Assembly: GCA_023426145.1 (NCBI GenBank)
Contig: JAFABG010000030.1
Location: 30,075-94,074 of the forward strand
DNA: 64,000 nucleotides
Direction: 5' to 3'
DNA from: Bacteroidota bacterium
Lineage (GTDB): Bacteria; Bacteroidota; Bacteroidia; Bacteroidales; Bacteroidaceae
Below, piece after piece: positions 8,970 through 17,436 of this stretch. The position numbers and the translations under genes were made by a program. The notes beneath the pieces were generated by a model that searched no databases, was not told where the DNA came from, and saw nothing but the letters and a program-made list of their open reading frames with translations. The first letter of the stretch is position 1. Each line of letters opens with the position of its first letter.

Positions 8970-10529
8970 TTATTTACCGGGGAAGGGTTCAGCATGTACA
9001 TAGATCTCCTGACTCCCAGCCTCAACTCCGTCAGCCTCAACCAGCAACGCACGAGTAGCTTCTGTTTGCCAATAGAAAAGAGGCTTAACTCCTGCTTTCA
9101 AACAATAAAAGGAGCCCCCTATTGTTTCCGGATTGAAAGATCGTCGCGTTCCCAAATGTTCATCCATCAATTTTGACAGAGCTTCTTTAGCTCTCTCTGC
9201 AAACTTAGTATCCTTGTTTTCATTTTTCTGAGGTTCCAGTAGCAACCTTGAATAAAGATGTCCATCCAATTCGGCGGCCTTATAATGACGAAATGCTATC
9301 GATTGATCTAGCGGACAGCTACAAACATAGCTCCAGTTATTGAGCGTAATATCGGCATTATCCCAATCAATGTTGAGAAAGTCACGAGGCATTATAGGTG
9401 TTTGAACTGAATCAGTATAAACTACTCTACCATCCTTATACCCTTGCAAACGGGTGTAGAGAGACTTGTTTTGAGAAAATCGGCATTCCCATTCAGAAAC
9501 ATAGTCTATATAGGGGCTTTTTACTTTTCGATATACTGTTTTCTGATCGGGATAGCCATCGGCACTCCATACAACGGAATCATAATAACTACAAAAAGAA
9601 GGCGTTTCAATCATTGACCACTTTCCATTCAAATCTGTCATTTTGAAGGAAACCAGTTCAAAAGGAGAAATAAAAATTTGATTAGATGAAGACTTTAGCT
9701 TAAATTTAAATTGCGACGGGAATATATTATTTTCAACTTTCACGGATTTGGGGGCGTCTTTTGTTACAAAGATTTTCGCCATAGATGACGCTGGCTCATA
9801 CCATCCTGAGCCTCCCTCCATACAAGCTAAAGTAATACGGTTAGAATCATTAAGAGCACAAGGTATGCGAAAGGTCTGTACTTCTTTAGAGGTTAGTTGA
9901 ATGGGACATTGCATCAAGGTCAGGCTGCCCTCCCCTTGAATATTATCGGGCCGACTATCTCCACCGTAGGCGATGCTATTAGTAATGGCAAATACATCAT
10001 TCACGCCTAGAATTTGCTTATTTATCACGGTTACTTCTACCCAGCTTTTCCGAGGGATATATAGATTTTGCTCGTAGGTTTTGCTCCTTTCCAAATTGTG
10101 ATTACCGATATGATAAGATACCCAATCATACTTATCATTTGGATTAATATCTGTGGGCAGGATATAAGAGTCTCTGGAGAGATTCTCCAAATTAAAGTTA
10201 AGAACAAAATTTTTCGCTACATTATTGCTCTCTTGGTCCTCGTTCAATTCTTCATCTTTTAAGTCGAAATAAAGCTGATAGTTGCCATTCGCATCTGTTG
10301 TTCCCTCTGCTTTATGACGCGTAAGTTGAGGACCCAACCATACATTTTCTGTATAGTCTAAGCTTACTTTGACATTTGCCAGCGGCTCTCCGTTGGATGT
10401 TCGAGCCACACCTTTTATGAAAGTGCTGGTGGCAGTGGGATGAGAAATAAAATCGTCTTCTTCTTTACAACTCATGAAACAGCAGAGAATAAGAAGAAAA
10501 AATACGTTTTTGAAGGTATTAGGTTTCAT
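8970..10529 (-). CDS. Large lipoprotein with carboxypeptidase-regulatory-like domain
   Basis: 519 residues; signal peptide with lipobox FMSC (Cys21). Residues about 36-125 form a carboxypeptidase D regulatory-like beta-sandwich, recognised by the pattern IKGVARTSNGEPLANVKVSL followed by a TDANGNYQL turn. The remainder is beta-rich without a known catalytic motif. The regulatory-like domain is widespread in Bacteroidetes surface proteins, where it usually acts as a spacer or binding module. It is the first gene of the lipoprotein run. A possible -7 box on the minus strand lies at 10562-10569. Confidence 0.65.
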   Translation of the reverse strand: MKPNTFKNVFFLLILCCFMSCKEEDDFISHPTATSTFIKGVARTSNGEPLANVKVSLDYTENVWLGPQLTRHKAEGTTDANGNYQLYFDLKDEELNEDQESNNVAKNFVLNFNLENLSRDSYILPTDINPNDKYDWVSYHIGNHNLERSKTYEQNLYIPRKSWVEVTVINKQILGVNDVFAITNSIAYGGDSRPDNIQGEGSLTLMQCPIQLTSKEVQTFRIPCALNDSNRITLACMEGGSGWYEPASSMAKIFVTKDAPKSVKVENNIFPSQFKFKLKSSSNQIFISPFELVSFKMTDLNGKWSMIETPSFCSYYDSVVWSADGYPDQKTVYRKVKSPYIDYVSEWECRFSQNKSLYTRLQGYKDGRVVYTDSVQTPIMPRDFLNIDWDNADITLNNWSYVCSCPLDQSIAFRHYKAAELDGHLYSRLLLEPQKNENKDTKFAERAKEALSKLMDEHLGTRRSFNPETIGGSFYCLKAGVKPLFYWQTEATRALLVEADGVEAGSQEIYVHAEPFPGK

Positions 10530-10561
10530 CGCTAACTAAATTTTACGCTATAATAATAAGG

Positions 10562-10569
10562 CAAAATTA
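10562..10569 (-). promoter_or_regulatory. Putative -7 box of the lipoprotein run
   Basis: On the minus strand the sequence reads TAATTTTG, matching TAnnTTTG, 32 bp before the start codon at 10529. No -33 element is at the right distance, so this is tentative. Confidence 0.4.
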
Positions 10570-10653
10570 CAAAATAAGCTGTCAAAAAAAATAATACCGA
10601 TAAAATTAACAGTCAAAAACGTATTTTTTAACAGTAAAGGAGATTGAATTCTT

Positions 10654-12036
10654 CTATAAATTCAGATCCTTACTGTCCACCAACTCATGCTCACCATAAC
10701 GATATTGATATAAATCGACCTGCAATTTATTTTTATTTTCTTTTTCAGGATAGATCACCACAAAATGCATCTTAATTGCATCTTGATCTATTGCCTCACT
10801 CGGTGTACGTGTCTTCTGATCTTCCCACGTACCAGAATTAGCATAAATACAAGCTTCTCCTTTATGATTAGTATAAGATTTAATCATAGGAAGATGGGTG
10901 TGACCAAACACGACGATTCGAGCATTGGATAATGAGTTCTGGAAATACTGAACATTGGATGATTCATCAATAAAAGTAGTTTTCAAACTGCCTACTATCG
11001 CCTCATTAATATTCGTCATCACCGTCACATTATTATACTTCTCGCGCTCATCCCATTTAGCTTGCGTGAACAGTCCGTTGTAGAGTTTCATCTGAATACT
11101 TCCATCTGTGCTGTTATAGGGCAAAATATCATTGATGGAATAAGTTTGGGTAAAGTGACCAATGTTGGTGGTGATAATGGGAGCACTGAAATCTTCCTTC
11201 ACATAAATCTTAGTATCGAGAACGGCCTGCCATAAAGAATAATAGGTGAACTTAGCAGCCTGTTCGGCATTAGCTCCATCATTAAGAGTAACTATCGGAG
11301 TCTTAGTAGCCTCATTCTCTGTTGTAGGATTCGTAAACGAGTTCGCAGCTATTCGGGCAAAGAAATAGCCTGGAGGTAAGATAGCACCTGGTGCATCAGC
11401 TTCATTGGCATTCGGAGTAATCGCACAAAAGAAATCGTATCGGTGTCCGTGCTCAATGGCTATCTGTGCATAACCGTCAGGATGATAAGTACCTACACCA
11501 TATTTTTCACCGGCATCACGAGCCTGATTCACTCCGGGCATAGCGATGTTCACACTCTCGGCGGTGAATCCCATATCATGATTTCCGGGGATATAAGTGA
11601 GTTTGATATGTCCATCCTTAATGATTCCGTTGAGCACATTGAAAATCGCTTGATTGGCAGCTACCGATTTTCGCACAAAATCTCCTTGTGTTCCTCCGCC
11701 ATAGGTATTAACGCGGGTTGGAATGTACCATTCGTCTATCATGTCGCCGGCAATGACCAGTTCCTTGATGGTAGAAGAAGAGCGTACCTCGTTGAGGAAT
11801 TGTTCCAACCGCTTGAGGTGTTTCACATTCTCAGAGTAGGCCAAATCATTGCCTAGGTGAAGATCGCTAATGACAACAATCTTGTTGCGCAGCTGGTTGT
11901 CACTGCTACTCGTCGTGTCGAATGGATTGGTCACAGCTTTTTCATCATCATTGCATGCCAGCAATTGAAGGGCTAAAGCGCCCCATAAAAGTACAAGCTT
12001 AGTTAATAGACATCGGCTAATCCTAAATTTTCTCAT
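10654..12036 (-). CDS. Lipoprotein calcineurin-like metallophosphoesterase
   Basis: 460 residues with a lipoprotein signal (Cys28). The metal-binding motifs of calcineurin-type phosphoesterases appear in order: SDLHLG (Asp58, His60), GDMID (Asp98), GNHD at 151-154, GHRY about residue 197, and GHTHLP near residue 375. The middle is enlarged compared with simple UDP-2,3-diacylglucosamine hydrolases such as LpxH, with about 170 residues between the GHRY and GHTH motifs. The protein is predicted to be exported and lipid-anchored, so its substrate is probably extracytoplasmic (a phosphate ester or pyrophosphate) rather than a lipid A precursor. It stands divergent from the AraC-type regulator at 12161, with repeats between them that might control both. 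A minus-strand -7 box lies at 12075-12082. Confidence 0.8.
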   Translation of the reverse strand: MRKFRISRCLLTKLVLLWGALALQLLACNDDEKAVTNPFDTTSSSDNQLRNKIVVISDLHLGNDLAYSENVKHLKRLEQFLNEVRSSSTIKELVIAGDMIDEWYIPTRVNTYGGGTQGDFVRKSVAANQAIFNVLNGIIKDGHIKLTYIPGNHDMGFTAESVNIAMPGVNQARDAGEKYGVGTYHPDGYAQIAIEHGHRYDFFCAITPNANEADAPGAILPPGYFFARIAANSFTNPTTENEATKTPIVTLNDGANAEQAAKFTYYSLWQAVLDTKIYVKEDFSAPIITTNIGHFTQTYSINDILPYNSTDGSIQMKLYNGLFTQAKWDEREKYNNVTVMTNINEAIVGSLKTTFIDESSNVQYFQNSLSNARIVVFGHTHLPMIKSYTNHKGEACIYANSGTWEDQKTRTPSEAIDQDAIKMHFVVIYPEKENKNKLQVDLYQYRYGEHELVDSKDLNL

Positions 12037-12074
12037 AACATTAGTTTTAATAAGGGTTATTTTCTTTCTTTACA

Positions 12075-12082
12075 CAAATGTA
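12075..12082 (-). promoter_or_regulatory. -7 box of the metallophosphoesterase gene
   Basis: Reads TACATTTG on the minus strand, a full match to TAnnTTTG, 38 bp before the start codon at 12036. The -33 element is not clear. Confidence 0.55.
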
Positions 12083-12102
12083 TCAGGATTTGAAAGACAC
12101 GA

Positions 12103-12139
12103 TGTTTCATATTTACAAAAATAGTGTTCCATATTTACA
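12103..12139 (+). promoter_or_regulatory. Direct repeat, two 15-bp copies 22 bp apart
   Basis: TGTTTCATATTTACA at 12103-12117 and TGTTCCATATTTACA at 12125-12139 differ at one base and start exactly 22 bp apart, two helical turns. Such face-to-face direct repeats suit binding by an AraC-type regulator, one of which starts just downstream. Binding is inferred. Confidence 0.6.
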
Positions 12140-12148
12140 GCAAATTTG

Positions 12149-12156
12149 TATATTTG
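12149..12156 (+). promoter_or_regulatory. -7 box before the AraC-type regulator
   Basis: TATATTTG matches TAnnTTTG. The usual transcription start, about 7 bp further on, would fall at about 12163, between the ATGs at 12161 and 12176. The mRNA leader would therefore be extremely short, or translation would begin at 12176. Confidence 0.5.
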
Positions 12157-12160
12157 TAGC

Positions 12161-13240
12161 ATGGAATATCTACACATGGCTACCATTTTCTCAGGAGCAT
12201 TGGTGTGTCTTCTTGCTTCACTGTTGCTCTTTGCCCGGCGAAAAACCGGGGAACGTTCGCGAGTCATCTTGGCAACTATCATTCTTTTCTCAGTGTTCAA
12301 CTATATTCCGCGCTTCATTGCCTTATGCAATAGCGAAGTACCCGATTTTGTAGTCTCAACGAAGTTGTTATTGGTTGCCAATTTTATGATCATCTCGTAT
12401 ATCTTGTATCCGATTGAGGTGATCTCTCCGGGTTGGTTAAACTTCTGGCGAATCATAAAACTGTATGGTATCTTGATTGTACTGACGGGGATCTTTGTGG
12501 TTAGCCTGTGGCTTGGAGTGGAATATACTCCTTATGGTTCGCTGATTGAGTTGCTGCCTGCTGCCAATCGTTTTGAAGTGTGGTTTAGGCTCATACTAGT
12601 ATTGCTGATTTTCTGTCCCCTATTCTTCGTCTTCTTTATGCACAAAACGCAGCTCTATCATAACTCTGATCGCGTATGGATGAGGAAATATGTGGCTACC
12701 CTATCGATCAACATCATTGCCTATCTTTTGGTCTTGATCTTCCGTCACCCTATTGTCCACACGCTCTACTACTATGTAAGTGTGGGCTGTAGTTTATACA
12801 TCGCATACATGGAGTTGTTCGATCGATTGATCGGTAAACCGGTGATCACAGCTCCCCTTGTTGAGCAAGAGATGCATGTGCAAGAGACTAGCGAAGAGCC
12901 AAAGAACAGTGTGCTAATCCAACGACTGAACCACTATATGGTAAACCATAGTGCTTGGCGAGATCCGGATTTATCTCTCAACACCCTGGCCTCGGAGTTA
13001 TTTACCAATCGCACTACGCTTGCACAGGCCTTACGAGAGAACGGTTACGAGAACTACACCAATTACATCAACCGATTGCGTATTGACGATTTCCTGCAGC
13101 AGATTCAATCCGGGCAAGTGGACAACTATCAGGATGCCTTCTTCTCGGCCGGCTTTCGTTCTCGTGCAACGGCTTTGCGGAACTTCCGCCAATTTACGGG
13201 GACCGTTCCTTCTGAATATTTTCAAAAGCATAAAAAATAG
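12161..13240 (+). CDS. Membrane-embedded AraC-type transcription regulator
   Basis: About 359 residues from the ATG at 12161; a Met five codons later (12176) fits better with the -7 box at 12149. An upstream in-frame TTG at 12146 lies before the promoter box and is rejected. The N-terminal ~220 residues hold six or seven hydrophobic segments; a linker follows, then a C-terminal AraC-type double helix-turn-helix ending in a motif of the type DAFFSAGFRSRATALRNFRQ and TGTVPSEYF. This layout is known for Bacteroidetes regulators that sense a signal at the membrane and bind DNA directly. Its targets are likely among the neighbours: itself, the divergent phosphoesterase, or the convergent Oar-like receptor. 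The direct repeat at 12103-12139 is a good candidate site. Confidence 0.8.
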   Translation: MEYLHMATIFSGALVCLLASLLLFARRKTGERSRVILATIILFSVFNYIPRFIALCNSEVPDFVVSTKLLLVANFMIISYILYPIEVISPGWLNFWRIIKLYGILIVLTGIFVVSLWLGVEYTPYGSLIELLPAANRFEVWFRLILVLLIFCPLFFVFFMHKTQLYHNSDRVWMRKYVATLSINIIAYLLVLIFRHPIVHTLYYYVSVGCSLYIAYMELFDRLIGKPVITAPLVEQEMHVQETSEEPKNSVLIQRLNHYMVNHSAWRDPDLSLNTLASELFTNRTTLAQALRENGYENYTNYINRLRIDDFLQQIQSGQVDNYQDAFFSAGFRSRATALRNFRQFTGTVPSEYFQKHKK

Positions 13241-13280
13241 TTGAGGCTGACTTCAAATCTAGTTTGAAGTCAGCCTCAAC
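13240..13280. terminator. Bidirectional terminator with 18-bp perfect stem
   Basis: Arms 13240-13257 and 13263-13280 pair without mismatch around a 5-base loop. The first base overlaps the regulator's stop codon. A run of T follows on the minus strand, so it best ends the Oar-like gene, but the dyad serves both convergent genes. Confidence 0.85.
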
Positions 13281-13301
13281 GTATCTATATATATATTCCG
13301 A

Positions 13302-16300
13302 TTAGAATATCAACTTAACACCCACTTGTCCTCTCCAACGAGAATAGTAGTCACTATAAGAACGCATAGTGTAATCAGCATCATGAAGGAATTGGAATGC
13401 ACCATTTCTTACATTTACAGGGCTATAATAGCCAATAGATGCAGAAGAATGTCCCCAGTCTTTATTCAACAAGTTACCAACATTAATGAGGTCTAAAGTA
13501 AACTCTATCGCACGAGTACTCTTACCAACTAGATAACTAATTTTATGAGCAATGTGCAAATCAAAATGATGCTCAAACTTTTCGTTATCAGCATAGCGAG
13601 TATAGTATTCGCCACGATGATCCTTCATATAATCTTCACTACCTAACCAAGATTTGAAATTGGCTTTCTGTTGATCAGCTGTGTACGCACTTGTTCCAGT
13701 AAAAACCATTTGATCAACCTCGGCATCAGTAGGAATATACATCAAGTCGTTGTAACCTCCATCACCATTCAAGTCACCATTATAATATACTGAATAAGGG
13801 GTACCTGTACTACCGCTATAAATCAAACCAATAGTTGTTTCACGATTCGCTTTCCATTTTTTTGTATAGAATGCAGACACACGGATAGCATGAGGAACAT
13901 TATAGGCTGAATTAGTCAATTCAGGATCATTGGGGTTTCCAATCGTATAATTATATTGCCAGTTAGACTGTGCTACGGATGATCCACCACTGTTCTGAGA
14001 TTTAGAACGAGAATAAGTATAAGAAGCCATCAAATCAAGACCAAAATCAAAGCTTTTTCTTCCTTGCAATGACAGGTTATAAGTATATCCTTTGCTCGTA
14101 TTAGACAAAGCATAGATGCCACTATATTTAGAAGCTCCTTCAATCTTGCTTAACATAGGACGCTTGTCAAAACTCAAACTTGAATAAGTATCGGCTACTG
14201 TTTTTCCTGTCAAATCTACAGCTAGATTCTGATAAAGAATATCATTCAACGTTTTCGAATAAATACCTTCTGCTGTCCAGTCGATGCCTGCAAATTTGAA
14301 ATCTACAGCCAAGTTAGCACGTAAGTTTTGAGCAAACTTGAATTTATGATCAAACACATTGATTAACTGTGAACCGGAAGCGGTTAAACTTTCAGCATTT
14401 TTCATCTGCCCATCAGGGTTAAGAATCACGCCCAAATTAGAGGTAGAGCTTGAATCATAAGAAGACAACTGTATACCGGTATTTGAGAAGTTATTACTCA
14501 ACCAAACAAATGGAATACGACCAGTAAATATACCAACGCCACCACGAAGTACTGCGTTGCCTGTGTCATCCATTTTCCAGCGGAAGCCGAATCGAGGAGA
14601 GAATAGTGGAGTACTACTCAACTTCGAGTTTGTTTTATATCCCCAACCCTTTGTATTAGCAAAACTATTGAATTCGGCATTCTCCACGGGAGTATCGAAG
14701 AACAATGGAATATCCATACGAACACCAAATGTAAGATCAAGGTTGTCGGTTACATTCATCTTATCTTGCGCATAAAAGCCCAACTGTCCGGCACCGAAAG
14801 AGGCAGCCCAACGAGGTTCGCCTGTTACACTAACATTGGCTTGACCGAAACGGAAACGAGAAATTTTTCCATTGTAGAAATCATCCGGATTATTAAAATA
14901 ATAAGAGCCGTAAGCATCTTGAATAAATAAGTTAGAGAACTTATAGAATTCGTTATGTGTACCGAAAGTCAGCGTATGGTTACCCAAATACCAAGATAAG
15001 TTGTCAGTCACAGTAAAGATATCCTGATTTAAGCTGTTCGCCATTGAAGAACGCTCATTTCCTAAATTTAGTGTACCGTCACCTACATTGCTAATAGAGA
15101 TCATGGGGAAAGGACTACCGGGTTGTCTTTCGTCGCGTACACGAACGTAAGATGCACGAAGTTCATTGCTCAAGGTCTCGTTCAAGCTACTTTGCAATTC
15201 GGCTACAAATGAGTTAGTCTTCGACACAAAGTCATAGCTGTAGTCGGAAGCATTCAAATTGTTATAAGTACTATTACTATTCTTCTGTCGTGCAGAAACA
15301 ATACTCCAACGGAATGAAGCTTTATTCTTATTGTTAATATTCCAATCTAACTTAATGCCACCCTTATCCGATTTAGTATAGACATCGGCTCCAGCTAGTT
15401 CACCATTATAGGTTACTCCTTGCTCTACTGCCATCTCTTTCAACTTAGCTAAAAGTTGATTGGCGACAGCGGGATCAATTAACGAAGCTGTGTTACCAAT
15501 AGCATAAGGATTCTGATAAGTTTGATTTGCTCTTTCATAATTAGCAAAGAAGAACAACTTATTCTTAATGATAGGACCACCAAAAGTAACACCGGCCTGA
15601 TAATCATCTTGATCCATGTACTTTTCACTAGTCTTTCCATCCATCATCTTGTACTTACTTCCGATAAGATGCTGGTTGTTTCCCACGCCATAAATTGCAC
15701 CATGGAATTCGTTAGTACCCGATTTAGTGATGGCATTGATTGCTCCACCTGTAAAGCCCGACTGACGAACATCAAAAGGAGCCACATTTACCTGAATCTG
15801 ATCGATAGTCTCCATCGAAACGGGCTGTGTCCCTGCCTGACCACCATTGGCACCGTTAGGTGTTAAACCGAATACGTCATTGTTCATCGCTCCGTCAATC
15901 TGGAAGCTGTTGTAGCGATTGTTCGTTCCGGCAAAATACATAGCTCCTCCATTAGTGACACGCACCTGAGGATTTAAACGTGTGATATCAGCAATGCTAC
16001 GACTGATAGAAGGCATACGGCTGATGTCTGTCGCATTCATACTCATTGCTGCCCCAGTTTTAGTTGCATCAACGCCCGACTTACCCACAACAACTACTTC
16101 TTCAAGTAGTTTGGAAGACTCTTTCAGGTTGACTGAAATATTAGCCGTTTCACCCAATTTAAGATTAACACCTTCATACACAGCTGGTTCATAGCCAATG
16201 TATGTAATTTGTATCTTATAAGGACCACCGGCACGCATACCCTGAATGGTGTATCGTCCGTCTGCATTGGTCACCGCACCGTAAGAAGTTCCCGAAGGTT

Positions 16301-16451
16301 CGTGAACCGCTCGAACAGTAGCGCCAATAACGACTTCACTACCCGATTCGGTCACCTTACCACTTAGAGTTGAGGTAGTGACCTGTGCATTTGCAGAAAT
16401 GGCAAACAACAATAGCGCTGCCATGAACAAAAAACGTGTCAATTTTATCAT
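13302..16451 (-). CDS. Oar-like TonB-dependent outer-membrane receptor
   Basis: 1049 residues. A signal peptide ends near ANAQ (residue 23), followed by a carboxypeptidase-regulatory-like domain (about 25-105), a plug domain (about 115-240) containing ETIDQIQVNVAPFDVRQSGF and GGAINAITKSGTNEFHG, and a large beta-barrel that ends in Phe, as expected for BAM-assembled proteins. The plug motifs are those of Oar-type receptors, which occur without a SusD partner. No SusD gene is adjacent here. The substrate is unknown. It is convergent with the AraC-type regulator and is not part of the alginate operon, from which it is separated by a terminator and the 16579-17229 gene. Confidence 0.85.
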   Translation of the reverse strand: MIKLTRFLFMAALLLFAISANAQVTTSTLSGKVTESGSEVVIGATVRAVHEPSGTSYGAVTNADGRYTIQGMRAGGPYKIQITYIGYEPAVYEGVNLKLGETANISVNLKESSKLLEEVVVVGKSGVDATKTGAAMSMNATDISRMPSISRSIADITRLNPQVRVTNGGAMYFAGTNNRYNSFQIDGAMNNDVFGLTPNGANGGQAGTQPVSMETIDQIQVNVAPFDVRQSGFTGGAINAITKSGTNEFHGAIYGVGNNQHLIGSKYKMMDGKTSEKYMDQDDYQAGVTFGGPIIKNKLFFFANYERANQTYQNPYAIGNTASLIDPAVANQLLAKLKEMAVEQGVTYNGELAGADVYTKSDKGGIKLDWNINNKNKASFRWSIVSARQKNSNSTYNNLNASDYSYDFVSKTNSFVAELQSSLNETLSNELRASYVRVRDERQPGSPFPMISISNVGDGTLNLGNERSSMANSLNQDIFTVTDNLSWYLGNHTLTFGTHNEFYKFSNLFIQDAYGSYYFNNPDDFYNGKISRFRFGQANVSVTGEPRWAASFGAGQLGFYAQDKMNVTDNLDLTFGVRMDIPLFFDTPVENAEFNSFANTKGWGYKTNSKLSSTPLFSPRFGFRWKMDDTGNAVLRGGVGIFTGRIPFVWLSNNFSNTGIQLSSYDSSSTSNLGVILNPDGQMKNAESLTASGSQLINVFDHKFKFAQNLRANLAVDFKFAGIDWTAEGIYSKTLNDILYQNLAVDLTGKTVADTYSSLSFDKRPMLSKIEGASKYSGIYALSNTSKGYTYNLSLQGRKSFDFGLDLMASYTYSRSKSQNSGGSSVAQSNWQYNYTIGNPNDPELTNSAYNVPHAIRVSAFYTKKWKANRETTIGLIYSGSTGTPYSVYYNGDLNGDGGYNDLMYIPTDAEVDQMVFTGTSAYTADQQKANFKSWLGSEDYMKDHRGEYYTRYADNEKFEHHFDLHIAHKISYLVGKSTRAIEFTLDLINVGNLLNKDWGHSSASIGYYSPVNVRNGAFQFLHDADYTMRSYSDYYSRWRGQVGVKLIF

Positions 16452-16495
16452 ATCTATTCACTATTAATTTATACCTTGCAAAATAAGATTATTAG

Positions 16496-16535
16496 CATGT
16501 ATAACATGTTACATCTGTATTACATTCGTGTTACA
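16496..16535 (-). promoter_or_regulatory. Upstream repeats of the Oar-like gene
   Basis: TTACA occurs at 16509, 16520 and 16531, an 11-bp step close to one helical turn, and just before it is the small palindrome CATGT-ATA-ACATG at 16496-16508. The block lies 45-85 bp upstream of the start codon. A regulator site is possible; no protein is assigned. Confidence 0.35.
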
Positions 16536-16578
16536 AAATCCATTTATGTGCATGATATGTTACTATCACTATATCTGT

Positions 16579-17229
16579 TTAATAGCCAATAGTGAAACGT
16601 TCCTGGTGGTGATTGGCTTGTTCCATTTCATCAACCATAGCCACAGCATAATCTTCAACGGAGATGTGACTGTTTCCTTTCTCATCAACAATAAGATCGT
16701 CTTTTCCCAATCGGAATTTACCAGTCCGTTGTCCAGGTTCTAGTGTACCTGCTGGAGAGAAGAACACCCAGTCGATCTCTTTCTCATTAATCAGTGTGTT
16801 CAGATAAAACTCACCTAATGATTTAACCCCTCCCATAATTGCATCAGGGATAGCACCAGAGTCTACTACACGAAGGCCGGGTGCACAGAAAAGTGTGCCT
16901 GCACCGCCAACACAAAGCAGACGTTTTACGCCTGAATGCTTTGCAGCAGCAAGAATAAAGGCATAATTCTTTAAGGTTTCTTCGTAGATATTGGGATTAG
17001 CCCAGCCGGGGTTATAGGCACTAATAATAGCATCATTACCCTTAAAGGCAGCAACCATCTCTGCCACATTTGACACGTCAGCCTTAACCACACATAAATT
17101 AGGATGACCTAACTTCACCTTTTCGGGATTACGTACGACTGCTGTTACTTGATGTCCTCTATTCAATAACTCATTAAGAATGGCAGTTCCAACGAAACCG
17201 CTTGCTCCAATTAATACTACTTTTTTCAT
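16579..17229 (-). CDS. NAD(P)-binding Rossmann-fold protein (SDR-a5/NmrA-like)
   Basis: 216 residues. The N-terminus carries the nucleotide-binding loop GASGFVG at residues 8-14 followed by a basic residue pattern typical of NADP-dependent atypical short-chain dehydrogenases. The family includes YwnB/BVR-B-like NAD(P)H-binding proteins, which often lack the YxxxK pair. Later residues such as YNPGW and FFSPAG fit this family. The substrate is unknown. It lies downstream of the terminator that closes the alginate operon and upstream of the Oar-like gene, with its own leader. Confidence 0.8.
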   Translation of the reverse strand: MKKVVLIGASGFVGTAILNELLNRGHQVTAVVRNPEKVKLGHPNLCVVKADVSNVAEMVAAFKGNDAIISAYNPGWANPNIYEETLKNYAFILAAAKHSGVKRLLCVGGAGTLFCAPGLRVVDSGAIPDAIMGGVKSLGEFYLNTLINEKEIDWVFFSPAGTLEPGQRTGKFRLGKDDLIVDEKGNSHISVEDYAVAMVDEMEQANHHQERFTIGY

Positions 17230-17262
17230 AACTATAAATATTTATTAGAAAAACAGTATGAA

Positions 17263-17312
17263 GCGGAAGATTGTTCATCGGATTTCCAAAAGAAATCTGA
17301 ACAATCTTCCGC
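17263..17312 (-). terminator. Terminator at the end of the alginate operon
   Basis: Arms 17263-17276 and 17299-17312 form a 14-bp perfect stem, with further partial pairing towards a 22-base loop. A T-rich stretch follows about 8 bases later on the minus strand. It separates the lyase gene at 17437 from the 17229 gene. Confidence 0.75.
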
Positions 17313-17436
17313 AGTTAAGCAAGGTAATAGAAATTGAATCCAAAGTTACCTTTATGTTACTATTGTTGATTATAAAGGAATTACCAATACATTCTTTCCA
17401 AGCATTTTAAGTCAGCTCTATTCGATAATTCTAAGC

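Noticed and set aside
11443..11856. 137-codon open frame on the plus strand inside the metallophosphoesterase gene
   Set aside because: It lies antisense to clear catalytic motifs and has no protein character or promoter of its own.
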